Origin: Orthonyx spaldingii
Lineage: Eukaryota > Chordata > Aves > Passeriformes > Orthonychidae
DNA: 64,000 bases
Direction of reading: 5' to 3'
Assembly: GCA_013397795.1 (NCBI GenBank)
Contig: VZTJ01004198.1
Location: forward strand, 1,304,606 to 1,368,605
Shown: positions 22,001 to 32,851 of the stretch, piece after piece
How the letters are laid out: each line of letters starts with the position of its first letter
Position numbering within the stretch: the stretch's first letter is position 1
The notes under the pieces: generated by a model
The model's input: the letters and a program-made list of their open reading frames with translations, nothing else
Database searches by the model: none
What the model was told of the DNA's origin: nothing
Translations under genes and position numbers: made by a program

Positions 22001-25000
22001 TGCTTAGACCACCTGAAACAGAGAATATGTTGGAGGTGGTTAACAGCACATGTCACAACAGACTATTTCACCCATCACAGAAGGGCACTGGGGAACAGCA
22101 GAAAACAGCTCCAGAGCCCAGCTGTGCTTGGCACCAGACTTCTCAAGCTCCAGTAATGACATTTGAGCCAAGAATGACAGAGAAAAATGCAGATTTCTAT
22201 GTGTGACCAAGGCGCACTCAGAGGAGGAAACAGACTCTGGGAAACATATCAGGGAGGAACAACAAGACAGAGCAAGATGAGACAGGGAGAGACACTGGGA
22301 GCACTGCCCCACGAAGGTTGATGGGAGGATACTGGGCTATATTTGTTTCCCTCTCAGTTTAGGCACTAAAGCATCTTTGGACTATCACCAAACATCCTCA
22401 TGTGAAGTGCAAAGCATCTCCACTCACACAGGAGAGTCTGGAGCAATTTTGGTTTTCTAAGTTTGACTTGGAAATATTAAGGAGAAAAAAAGCTGCAGTC
22501 ACAAGGATGTCTATAAAAGAGGGGTGCTCCTCACACATTACAGGATCCCAGCAATCTGTCTTGCGGACAGGAGAGGTGCTCCTGCTGCCCCCAGGGACTG
22601 GTATGTCCTGGCTGAAGCCTGCAAAGCACATCTACAGCCCTGGATGAGGAATTCAAGGGGCATTTGGGACCAAAGCCGTGCTGGGCTAAGCCTCTGAGTT
22701 GCATTTCCTACGTGCACCGAGCACTGCTGCAAAATCAGAGCCAGGAGCAAAGCACGGGTGTCCTGGAGCCCTGCCAGGCTGGTGCCGGAGCTCTGCGGTG
22801 ACACCCCGCTCCCGCTGCCGCCCGGGGCTCGGCGGGATTCGGGGGCAGGGAGGGATCAGAGCTGGGAGTGTGCAAAGGCAGCTCCAGAGCCCGCCCAGCA
22901 CGGCCAGCTGACCACCCTCCCCGGCAGTGCGGTGACGGCGTGTCCAGCCCCCGGGGCCCCTGCCAATCCTCTACCAACACCCACGCTCACTCCTACAGCC
23001 TCAAAATAACCGCGGGATATGTACTAATCCTATGAGACAAAGCTACTGCCTTCATGGTGAGTAAAGAGGGCTAAAGAGCTCCAACAAGGATTTCTCTCGG
23101 CTGCAATAGCAAATAGATCTCTCCTCACTGCATTTCTCAGCTCCGACCTAAGCGTTAGCAGGCAGTAAAGGTGCTGACCAGCAAAATTTCTCCCAGTACA
23201 TCACCTGCCAAGTCACCTGAGAGGAAATCAGGCTGAAGAACGATGGAGCTGTGTCCATGTGGATTATTTAGACAGGGATCAAGTTCATGTAAGTGCTGGA
23301 TGAGCCCTTCAGGGAGCCAAGGAGTCAGAGATACAGGGCACATCTGGTGGCTCACCTGGTGAAAACTTCCTCTCACTGAGTCCTTCTTTAAAAAAGAAAA
23401 ATTGATACCCAAGCTACTTAAAAATGTATTAGTTGCTGTGGGCATGTTCACCTATGATTACATGGCTGCTTGAGAGCTCTGGGAAGCTCTCCCAGGTTCT
23501 GGAGAAAAGCAGCAGCTGCTGTTGTGAGTCACCAGGAGACAATCCCAAAGTGCATTACTCAGAGGAAAACAACCAACAGAATATTTCTTGCAGAAAATTG
23601 AGGTTTGTTCTTCAAAAACATCTATCAAACCTGACACCAGACAATGTCTGGTGATATTACTACCACCAACAATGACGGGGGGAAAAGGGCCAAGATGGAA
23701 GAGAGAGAATGATGGAAGAGAGACGGCAAGGGGGAATACACAGGCAATAATATGGCTTGAAGAAGCAATGGCTTTGGTCCAAGCAGAGAGTGACAATGCA
23801 CAAAGTCATCTGGGGACACCTCTGCTGTCCCAGGTTCCCGGCCATGGGCCAGAGCAAACACGGACACTGCCAGCCAGGGAAGAGCAGCTCATAAGTCAAT
23901 GCCAGGATGACAGTGCTGACCTCAGAGCTGCAGTCCCCCAGCCCAAACACCCCATCTCAGCTGGGAGGGTTTGACACATCTCTTCGTTTTCAGAATTTCT
24001 GAATCTTAGAAGCAATGGCCAAGGGCTGACCAGATGCTGGTGGCACAGCAGCACCACGCACAGCTAGGTCCTGGCTCACTCCACTGGCTCAGGAAGGCAG
24101 GAGCTTTGGCTCATGCAGGTCATATATCAAGTCTGATTTGGGTCAGTGTTTGACAAGAACTGACCTCACTTCTGGAGAAATCAACCTGTTCACACATTAA
24201 GATGCAATGACAGCAGCACAGCAGGTTGCCCAAAACAAACTGTATCAGCCCTAAGGGCTCCTGATCAACTCGGTTCCAGTATGGACCAAACATCTCCACT
24301 TGGGAGGAGACCATAAAAGTAAATTTCTCACTGCTTCCAGCAAAGATGTGAATCCCCCAAACCTCCAAATAACCCAGCCTGCCATGAACTGTGCTACTTA
24401 GGGGCACAAAGCACTCCAAGCATTTGTCAGAGCTGAGGAGCTCAGCCAAGTCTATCAAAGGCTGAGGAATGAGGGCTCTGCACACTGTCACACGATATAA
24501 ATAGCCTGGGACTAAGACAGCATGACCCACACATGCCCTGTTTGTGCAGGAGAATCACAGAAGGCCAGCAATGAACAGTGGGCATACAGGAGAACGTTTC
24601 TGTGGGACTCCTGCTGAGTAGCACTGCATCAGCTGCGACAAAAATAAATAGCAAAACCAGGTGAATTACAATTTTTTTTAATTTTAGCGAGCCATTTTTT
24701 ATGTCTCCTTTATCTGAGATATTCCCAAGTATTGTACAGATGTTGCAACATCCCCTACACACACAGAGTGCACAAAATGGATCACTCAGTCTCTGCACAA
24801 GTCAGGTCACTCTGAGTAGGCAATTCAAATAAGGAGAAATGCTGGTGGGGTGGCAATCACCAGGGAGCAAGTGGCAGCTGTACAGAGCCCACCAGGCTGC
24901 AACAACTCTGAGCTGTTGGCAAACCCTTGGCTGGGAGACCCAGGGAGACGCAGGGATCATGATCCATGCACTGGAAGGGCAGACAGCAACTTCCAAAGAC

Positions 25001-27625
25001 CTTTGTTTGGTGCAGAGTTGAGAACATCAGTGCCCCATACCCTAAATGAGCTGAGCTTCATGCAGCAACATGACCCCAGCAGGAGCTGTTTGAGCTGTAA
25101 GGAGAAGGAGACAGCGTGTTCCTTCTGTAGGGGGATTGTTTTATCTGCCCTTGGACTGCATGTAACCTCCCAGCTGTGGGAAAGCCCAGTCGTGCTGCAG
25201 ACCCTGCTGCTCTACCACCACTGGGTAAACCTTGGCTTCACTTTCCCAAATCTTTGCTATTGACATAAAAGTCAAGTTGTCCTCCAGTCACCAGCAGTCC
25301 TAATCATCAGTCCCTATCCTCTGTCATGGCCCAGGCTGCTGCTGTAACAGGGCTAGAAAGCATGCATCGCATCATACAAAAATTCAAGTCAGAAGGGACC
25401 TCAGGAGGTCTCTAGTCCAACCTCCTGCTCAGTTTTACTGGCCAGGAAGGACTGCTTCCTAAAATATCCAGCCACATTTGCTGGTTATAGAAAGTCTCCA
25501 CAGTCAGTGAGCATGTTCCTCCCATGTTTTTTCCATATGGAGCCATAGCAGATCACTGTTTCTTGGGCTGAAGATGCTGAGTTTATCTCATGGCCACAGA
25601 ATCCATTGCCCAGAGGTGATGCACAATATTTGTGCAGCTGCCTGAGGCAGCCAGAGGTTGGATCATCACATGGAATTTGAATGGGCATCACCTCTGCTGT
25701 TTTTCAGAGGTGCTTAAGCCATGCTTTCTCCAAGACACTCTGAAAATAGATCTGGGTCACAAGAATGTAATTTACTAAACAGAAACTCTGCTATTTTTTA
25801 TGTTGTCTCGACTTGCTTGATGCTCTTCAGCTGGGTTCATAGACTCCTTAGGAACATGAAAACTGCTTCAGCTCTAGCATACATACACCCCAAAACAAGC
25901 TCAGCACCAAAACCACCCCAGTTCTTGCAGGAAAGATGTCCAATCCTAGGAGCTGTCCCATTTGAGGGGTGGGGTGATGGCCCTGAAGCCCTGCCCAGGT
26001 ACCTCCCATGTGTCTACAGGCCAGCTCCCACCTCTGTCACCCAGCGAGAAGTTGCATTATCCTTCCTAGAAAAGCTCTGAGCTGGACATAGAGGGCAGGA
26101 TGGAAAATCTTGTTCTCTGACACGCTGAGGTCAGTAAAGTGCCTTACAACAAGGAAAGGGGGTCACAGCACTAACCCTGGCTTTGCATGGGAGCTGGGGC
26201 AGAAAGCCAAGGTGAATGGCCATGTTCAAACTCTGTTTTCAGCTCTCCATGTTCCCTTGCAAAAGAGGTTTGTCCTTAAGTGACCTCTCTCAAACTGTGC
26301 TAAAAAAGCAAAGGGGTCCAATTAACAAACACAATCATCTGTGCCCCACCATGAACACTCAGAGGAGGTTTGTTTAATCCTTCTGGGATGAACATCCCGT
26401 TGCCAGCCCCAGCACAGGGCTTCCTTCTCCTCAGGGTGCTCTGAAGTCAGGAGGAAAACAGGAGGAGAAATCCAAGCTGTCATGGAAGGGCTGGTTATAT
26501 CCCCCTCCCCATGAAGGGTCTCTTTCTGAGCAGGGTCTCTCAACACCCCAGAAAAACCAACACCCCGAACAACAGGCACAGCAGGCACCTCCAGGGCTGG
26601 ATGTTCTGAGATGCCAAATCATCACCATCATTGGGTGATGAGCAATTAATGGGCACAGGGTAAAATTCAGCATGGTCCTTCCCATGACAAGCACATTAGC
26701 ACAAGCTGCTCCTGGTGAGGGAAAATGCCAAATTTCAGCAAATCTCAAACTGAAATCTGACATGCAGGCTTGGGCTGGATGTCTCGGCCATCTGGCAGGT
26801 TTACCTGGCCTTTCTGTCAGTGGTGATCCCAAGGCTTTTCTCATGGTATTTATTGGTATATATTATCTTGTATACTCCACTACATCTAACAAGATTTCAG
26901 CAAAGAAATGAGACCGATGGGTAGATATTGTGGTTTAAAATAAAGATGGGTTTGAGCAGTACATGCTCTAAAAATGTCTAGAATTTAATCACACTTCTCT
27001 CCTGTTCTTTTTTTTATATACAGCTAACCTACTTTCTCCCAGATCAAAGCCTGCTGCGTAGCTCGCCTGCACGGAGATCACCATCGCAACTGCAAATACA
27101 TCTTAACCTAAGATAATGCAAAGGTCATTCATTCATTCAGACGTTCTGAATGCCATGAGAACACTGCGCTTCCTCCCTCCCTGTCTCACAAATCACATCC
27201 TCAGCCCCCCAGAGCCACCATCCCAGCAGCCTCCTAGGACCCCTAGATGCCAGACATGTGAGGGTTTCGCTGTCTGGGCAATACAAGCCAGCTTGTACCT
27301 GCACAAAACCTATTACACTCTGTCTCTTCCTATTAGAGTTTTACCCTGTCCCGCTGCAATCAGACCCGAGGAGATTGCAGGCAATGACCTCAGCTGACCA
27401 GGCTGCAGCACTGCCTCTCCAGCAGTTCTGTGAACCTGCTCTGATGACATTTCCCATTTAATGAGGAAGGACACGCTTTTAACAAGCCGGCCCCATCCAA
27501 AGACTCTCAGCTCTGCTATTGAGACCTGCTCTTTAGCTGAACAAGAAGGAAACACAGCTATCTGCTTTAGTCAACAAGCACTAACTCATGTATTTACCTC
27601 CGATGGCCCCAGCAATGAAATCCAT
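18733..27625 (-). CDS. SLC25A47: Solute carrier family 25 member 47, mitochondrial carrier (complete, six coding exons)
   Basis: Mitochondrial inner-membrane carrier, liver-enriched in mammals. Minus-strand exons in transcript order: 27625-27598, 22012-21969, 21689-21618, 21352-21170, 20074-19804, 19019-18733. These total 885 bases, or 294 residues plus TAG (human 308). All introns are GT-AG. The start MDFIAGAIG matches human MDFVAGAIG. The three repeats carry the carrier signature Px[D/E]xx[K/R]x[K/R]: PLDTVKVR (residue 19), PSEVAKVR (115) and PMDVIKSR (221). Repeat ends GFYKG, GLYKG and LFKGL are also present. The C-terminus AFPVNMVVFVTYEGVLRF is close to human AFPVNMVVFVAYEAVLRL. The linker between repeats 1 and 2 (LRYGAADAKPSK) matches human LRYGNPDAKPTK, which separates it from SLC25A29 and other basic amino-acid carriers. 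The gene is tail-to-tail with WARS1 and head-to-head with SLC25A29. Confidence 0.95.
19690..19749. repeat. 30-base tandem duplication in SLC25A47 intron 5
   Basis: TTTGCCCAGAG...CTCAGTG occurs twice in direct tandem (19690-19719 and 19720-19749) with four mismatches. The low divergence suggests a fairly recent local duplication within the intron. Confidence 0.85.
19804..20074 (-). CDS. SLC25A47: SLC25A47 coding exon 5 (second carrier repeat)
   Basis: 271-base exon between acceptor GTTGCAG and donor GTAGGT. It reads VVLTNPSEVAKVRMQTQ, then PKYRGSLHCLKVIIKEEG, GLYKGCSALLCRD and ALCDWLTPDRRNKP. It holds the second signature PSEVAKVR. Confidence 0.95.
21170..21352 (-). CDS. SLC25A47: SLC25A47 coding exon 4
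   Basis: 183-base exon, phase 0 at both ends. It reads VRGFYKGVSASVLAVSVVSS, then VSFGTYKNFLCTLCKLRYG and ends AAAGAVR at donor GTAGGT. It covers helix 2 of repeat 1, the loop and the start of helix 3. Confidence 0.95.
21618..21689 (-). CDS. SLC25A47: SLC25A47 coding exon 3
   Basis: 72-base exon reading VRIQTENHYKGFWHCVQETY and RTEK, between acceptor CTCCTAG and donor GTAGGT. It is the matrix-side loop of repeat 1 and equals human VRIQTEPKYTGIWHCVRDTY in layout. Confidence 0.94.
21969..22012 (-). CDS. SLC25A47: SLC25A47 coding exon 2 (44 bases)
   Basis: Acceptor TTTCAG, then (G)GLSTAVGYPLDTVK and donor GTACCT. It carries the first carrier signature. SLC25A29 exon 2 has the same length (44 bases) and phase. 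Confidence 0.94.
22690..22990. promoter_or_regulatory. GC-rich block in SLC25A47 intron 1
   Basis: A local CpG-containing, GC-rich stretch (for example 22795-22850) about 0.7 kb upstream of exon 2 in transcript direction, flanked by ordinary intron sequence. It could be an intronic enhancer or alternative promoter. There is no TATA box or in-frame coding exon to decide. Confidence 0.25.
25370..25475 (-). mobile_element. Short CR1-type 3' end
   Basis: CAGAAGGGACCTCAGGAGGT followed by CTCTAGTCCAACCTCCTGCTC is the CR1 3' region in reverse. The element is on the minus strand, the same strand as the host gene. Its ends are eroded. Confidence 0.75.
27598..27625 (-). CDS. SLC25A47: SLC25A47 coding exon 1 (28 bases, start codon)
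   Basis: On the minus strand, ATG at 27625-27623 opens MDFIAGAIG plus one base of a Gly codon, then donor GTAAATA. Joined to exon 2 it gives MDFIAGAIGGGLSTAVGYPL, aligning without gaps to human MDFVAGAIGGVCGVAVGYPL. The phase (one base, then GT) matches exon 2 exactly and the summed coding length is divisible by three. Confidence 0.92.
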
Positions 27626-27760
27626 CCAGAGTGCGGCTGCTGCCTTAATCACCCTGGCCGAGCGTTAACGAGGTAGAAGGGACGAGGATATCGATTCCGT
27701 CTTCCCAGAGCCCTGCCGGTCCTGTGGAGACACTGGTTTGTAATATGAATCACCTTCCTA
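27626..27760 (-). promoter_or_regulatory. SLC25A47: Candidate SLC25A47 5' UTR and proximal promoter
   Basis: The sequence just upstream of the start codon. It contains a GTTAAC palindrome (27664-27669), which resembles an HNF1 half-site, and ATCGAT (27690-27695), the core of a Onecut/HNF6 site. Both fit a liver gene, but such short motifs occur by chance. No TATA box seen. The transcription start is unknown. Confidence 0.3.
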
Positions 27761-30700
27761 CAGTCTGCTCTTGCCTCTGGGGATTGTGAGCCTTGCGGGT
27801 ACTTGATGAATTTGTGCACTGGTGGCAGAGCTGGGAAGCCTGGAACGGTTCCAGGAACACAGCGAATAAATAATCCCATGAAGCCTCGAAAAGCTGCGCC
27901 AAAGCTGCTGTTCCCAGTGCCCTTTTGCTTGGAAAGTCAGGAGGGGTGGTGGCTCGCGGGGTAAGGCTGGCTGTGCAGGGGCCATCCCCTGCTGCACTTA
28001 TGAGCCCCAGGAGCCAGCTTTGCACACTTGTTTGCCAGAGGACACTGTTGGCCTGCACCACAGAGATGCTGCACTGGTGGCTATTTACAGTATTCCTCCT
28101 CCCCCTATCCCAGCCCACTCTTTCTCTTTCTAAAGGACCACACACCCTTTCCATTAATGAAAATTCCTTCTGCCTTTACCAAGCCTTTTTTCTTGAATTT
28201 CCTAAGCCACGAAGCTGACCCTAAACTTCTACATAGATCCCCATGGATTATTACCCACTTATTATGTATACACATGGTGAACCCCAGAAATTAATCCAAC
28301 CACATCCAGAGCATTTGCTTCTGTTTCAGACAGCAGCATCATTTTCCCAGCCCCTGGAGCAGCTCTTCTTCTTCACTTCTTGCTCAGTCTCCCAACTCCC
28401 TTTCCAGTGTCAGCTCCTTGCAGAGAGACCTGCTGGCCAAGGCGAACCAAGAGCTCAAGGAAATGTCATTTTGCCTGTTTTTGCACAACAGTCCCGTTAC
28501 CAAAGGGTGCCTCATCCACGTGTGGGAGGTTAAGCTTTGCCCAGAGTGACCCTGGAAACTGAAGTCCTGATGCAGTCCAGGGCTTGCCAAGACATGACCT
28601 GAATCGTACCCCTCTTGTAGAGGTTTCCCTGGGCCAGAGCCAAGGCACATTGGCAGCAAAGGGAAAAGGAAATTTCACGGCTGCTGCCCCCTGGGTCGGC
28701 TTTACAGGGGAGCTGAGGACTTTAGTACCCAGTGCTGTTTCCTGCACATTTTCCAAGAACATATTTCTCACTGAAGTACACGTTTTGGGGCTGCTGTGCC
28801 AGTGACATATAGCACAGCTCTGTGTGAGGGCACAGAGTTTGTGGGAATTGAAAATGAAAGGATTTTTATTAACTTGCTTCCTGTGATTTCTTATGCATCC
28901 TTCCCCGAATGCTTTCTGTTCTGGAGAGAACAGATTGTTTCAGTTTAACATTATGCAAGGACAGCAAAAGCTTAAAACCAGAAGTAAAATATTATCTAGA
29001 GAGGTAGCAATGTAGCAGCAAAACCACACTGGGTTATTTAGTAGCTCCTCCTTGTTATACCTGGTATCTGTACAGGAGTTATTAATGGTTCATCAACAGT
29101 CTGTATGTGCCAAGTGCAGGGAGATCTGTTGTTTCTTCTTCTCCCATCATCTGATTCTGCTGCTGTCCTTGCAGGACCCTTCCAGCAGCAGAACCAGGTA
29201 TGGGACCTGTCAGTGACACACGGGGACAAGGACACAGTCCCCTCTGGAGGGGCAGCCTGGGAGCACACAGGGGGGAGTTTTTCTACACATTGCAGTGACT
29301 GGTGCCATATCAGCAAGAAAATAGAGGCTGGCTGGCATTTCACACTGACTGACTAAAGCATCAGGGCTAATAAGTATTTTCCATGAAATATCAAAAGACC
29401 AAGCAAAACTCCTACCTTCTTTAGCTGAGCTGAACAGCTCAAAGGGAATCTTTCTCGTGAAATCTTCTGAGATTGTAAAAAAAAAATCCCAAACAACCCA
29501 ACCACCTTCCTTTTGTGAAAGAATATTAATCCTTTATTTTTTTAGTCTCCATTCATGCCAATGCTTCTAGCAAAGCATTACGTGCTTTATATAGCAGGAA
29601 TCTGACTCCAGAACCTTTTGATAAATGTTTTGGTCGCTTCAATGAGACATACCAGGAGGGGTCAGGTTTTGCACTTGACTGGGATTACTTTGCAAACAGA
29701 GGTCATTCAGAAGGTGTCCATCTGAAAGAAGAATATTTTGGGGCTTGAATCATTTCGCCTTGTCCCATGAAAGTGTCCCTGGGACAGCCGGCTCTGGAGG
29801 AATGCACACACACAGTTACTTCAGGGACATCTGCCTCAGTGGGGGCTTAGCAGGGTAACATGAGCCCCACGCAAACACAGTCACCACTACAATACTCTCT
29901 GCTCCTGGTGTGTGGTCAGGACTTAGGGGAAAATAGGATCCACTGCCATGCTCAGCCTGGCCACCTTGTGATGGCAGCAAGGCAAGAGTCTTCTGGAAGG
30001 GGAGCCCCACACATGGGTTCAAGTGCTCACACGAGAGTGAGTACTGAGGAAGGTGTAACCCTGTGTGAAGGAAACCCCATCTGAGAAACAACGCCTCTGT
30101 TACTGCTGGCACACTCCAAACAGCACAGACCAACTCCCTGCTGAAGAGAGGGACCCTCAAGGCAGCAATTCAACTTCCCTTACCAGGAGTCCTCCCAGAG
30201 ACAGCGTCCTTGAAGTCTTGCTCTTCTTCACACCTTGCTGAAGGAGCTTCTTCCTTCATCCCCTCTTCCCTAAATTTCAGAGATATACCAGCCTCATCAA
30301 TTTACCAGGACCAGGTCACCCAGTGCTCCAGTAGAGTAGAGACAGTCCAGAAAATCCATCCCAAAGAAATCTTGAGTTATCAGGCATTTCTTCAAGATGA
30401 AGTACGAGTCATTCCTGTTCCACTTTGACACGGTGTCTGAGGACTGTGGATCCAGAGATCACTGCTGGTCCAGCTTGCAAATAAACACTGATGCCAAAAG
30501 GATTTTTTGCAATTTCTTTTTATACCTTTTACACAGTTCTGTGTATCCACAAGTATTAGCACGCATACTTGTACTTCTCGAAGTCTGATAACTCAGCATA
30601 GCTCCAAGGTCCCGTAGAGCTGAGAGACCAAACATCCTACTATCTTGAGGAGCCATGGCTCCCATCAGTAGAACATGTTCTGTAAACTTATTGGCCCCCC

Positions 30701-32490
30701 AGGGAAATTAAGTCTATAAGTTGTGTGCATGAGAGAAGAAGAAGAAGAAGAGAAGATGGAGAAAGAAGAAGAGGAAGAAAAAGAAGAGAAGAAGAAGTAA
30801 AAGAAGAGGAAGAAGAAAGGAAGAGAAAAAGAGAAGAAAGGAAGAAGAAGAGAAGACCAAAAAAAGCGTGCCTGCATGGTGGGCTTCACGATGTGATGTA
30901 TCAGAACAGGATCCTATTAAAATACTGAGGTAAATGACCCTCAACCCTCTAACCTCCCACTGTGTCTAGTGTTCATTCCTTGAAACCAGCAAAAAGGCAT
31001 CAACGCCACGGTCCACATCCATGCAGGGAGGAGGGAAAGTGCCTGGTCCCAACCCAGGTCTCAAAGCGGGCCCTAGGAAACCACACACAAAACATGTTTT
31101 GAGCATCCATTAGGGATAGCATTCCATAAGAAATAACTCACAAGTCCTTTCCTCCAGTAGCAACCTGTTCAAGAGTGATTTGTTCAAAATGGGCCAATTT
31201 CACAGCTGATTTTGAGAAAGCAGAGCATGGAAGGTGCTGTCTGCTAAAGACAGACCTGATGACATGAAGCAATCTGCAGGAAATCATGAAACTGAGTGAT
31301 AAAAAGTGAGGAAGACCCTAATTTTGCCCAGTGTATGATGGATGACACACTCCATTTGCTTCACAGGAGCAGGCAGCTGTCTGCCCACTCAGGCAGAGAG
31401 AACTCCATGGTAAAGCAGCCGTGGGTCTAGAGGGCTGGTATAAGTGATGGAGCGAAAGGAAAGGTGGACAGGAGCCTTTAGGTCGACTGTCAATGTTAAA
31501 TAGCATCATGTAGGTGAAACAAAATAGCAGGGGCCTCCCCTTACCCCTCTTTTTCCACAGCTCACTCCCAGAATATTCCCAATTCCATCCATCCTGCAAA
31601 GCCTGTCCTCTTCCGACTCTGCCACCACCTACCAGCTCATCCAGCCAGATTTGCTGAGAAAATGATCCTTCCTCATTTCCTGCCATGACATGCTGCATTC
31701 TCTATCCCACCTGCACTGTGCAATACCACATTCACATGCATATCCATGAAATCCTGTCCAATTTATTTTAGAAAAATCCTTGACTGGAGAGACTGTTCAA
31801 ACAGCGTTACCCCGCTACGTCACCGGGCTGTTTGCACATTGCGGAACAGGAAAGAGTGACAGCAGCAGTGCTGAGCTGGCAGAGCCTGGCACTTGGCTCC
31901 CGTGCTGGGGGTGGAATGGGGGGTGGAACCTCCTGGCTCCAGCTGAGTTATGGATTTTCAAATCAAAGCAGCTCATTGTCCTTTATCTCAGGTACTAAAG
32001 AAAAACCATTAATTCCAAGGACTCAAGCACTCACAGCAGGAATCTCACAGCAAAACAAACAGAAACAGTAAGGAAACCACTCTGAGCATTGGCAATTGCA
32101 TCAGGTGTGAATGATAAGTGATTTCACCTCTCGGAAGCTGATATAAAGTTGTAATGTTTCTACACACATTCCCAAGGGGAGGGAAGATAGTACATTTCCA
32201 AGAAGACTGAAGACAATTGCAGTAATTTAAGAAGTCACAGATTTTCTGGCTTTGGACAAGTCATTCAATCTCCCTATACCTAATCTTCTCATCAGCATAA
32301 CTGCTGTGTCCACTGCCACGAAGACACTGCAAGAGTCCAGATGCTTCTCAGAGAGCCACAAGTCTCTGTTCAGGACTAAATCATGGGAAAAGGTGGAAGT
32401 AACAATATTAGCACCCATCCTATACAAGCACCCCTGTGAAAATAGGTATATATTAAAAATTTAAGTGTTACATATATCGTTCCCCAAAAT
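27761..32490. other. Head-to-head intergenic region, SLC25A47 side
   Basis: Mixed-composition sequence upstream of both carrier genes. It contains the purine tract at 30731-30856. Short frames here lack splice partners and family matches. No RNA gene recognised. Confidence 0.6.
30731..30856 (+). repeat. Purine-only (GAA/GAGGA) tract, 126 bases
   Basis: 124 of 126 bases are A or G, broken only by T at 30757 and 30798. It is built of GAA, GAAA and GAGGA units. On the minus strand it is a pyrimidine tract. Its apparent Lys/Arg/Glu-rich frame is a by-product of the repeat. Confidence 0.95.
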
Positions 32491-32851
32491 GATAGAATCA
32501 CATAATCATAGAACTGTTTGGGTTGGAAGGGACTTTAAAGATCACCTGGTTCCAACCCTCCTGCCATAGGCAGGGACACTTTCTACTACACCAGGTTGCT
32601 CAGGGCTCCATCCAGCCTGGCCTTCAACACTTTCAGGGATGAGGCATCCACAACATCTTTGGGCTACCAGTGCCTCTTCACTCTCACAGCAAAGAACTTC
32701 ACCCTAATATCTAATCTATACCTACTCTCTTTTAGTCTGAATCCACTCCCACTCAATGTGTTGCCAATGTCCTCGTAAAAGTCCCTCTCTCTCTCTTTCT
32801 TGCAGGCTCCCTTCAGCTACTGGAAGGCCGCGGTTACATCACCCCGAGCTG
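32491..32851 (-). mobile_element. CR1 3' end, about 360 bases
   Basis: Begins with the reversed tail GATAGAATCACATAATCATA, then GGGTTGGAAGGGACTTTAAA, GCCATAGGCAGGGACACTTT and AGCCTGGCCTTCAACACTTT, the standard CR1 order in reverse. It ends near CTTCAGCTACTGGAAGGCCG. A CT-repeat (32785-32799) has expanded inside it. Confidence 0.88.

Larger units (their letters stand above)
22013..27597 (-). other. SLC25A47 intron 1
   Basis: 5.6-kb intron, the largest of the gene. It contains a GC-rich block at about 22690-22990 and a short CR1 3' end at about 25370-25475. I see no further coding exon, RNA gene or other repeat. Confidence 0.8.

Noticed and set aside
30725..30928. A 67-residue Lys/Arg/Glu-rich open frame
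   Set aside because: It is the translation of the GAA/GAGGA purine tract. The absence of stops is a consequence of the repeat, and there is no family match or splice context.
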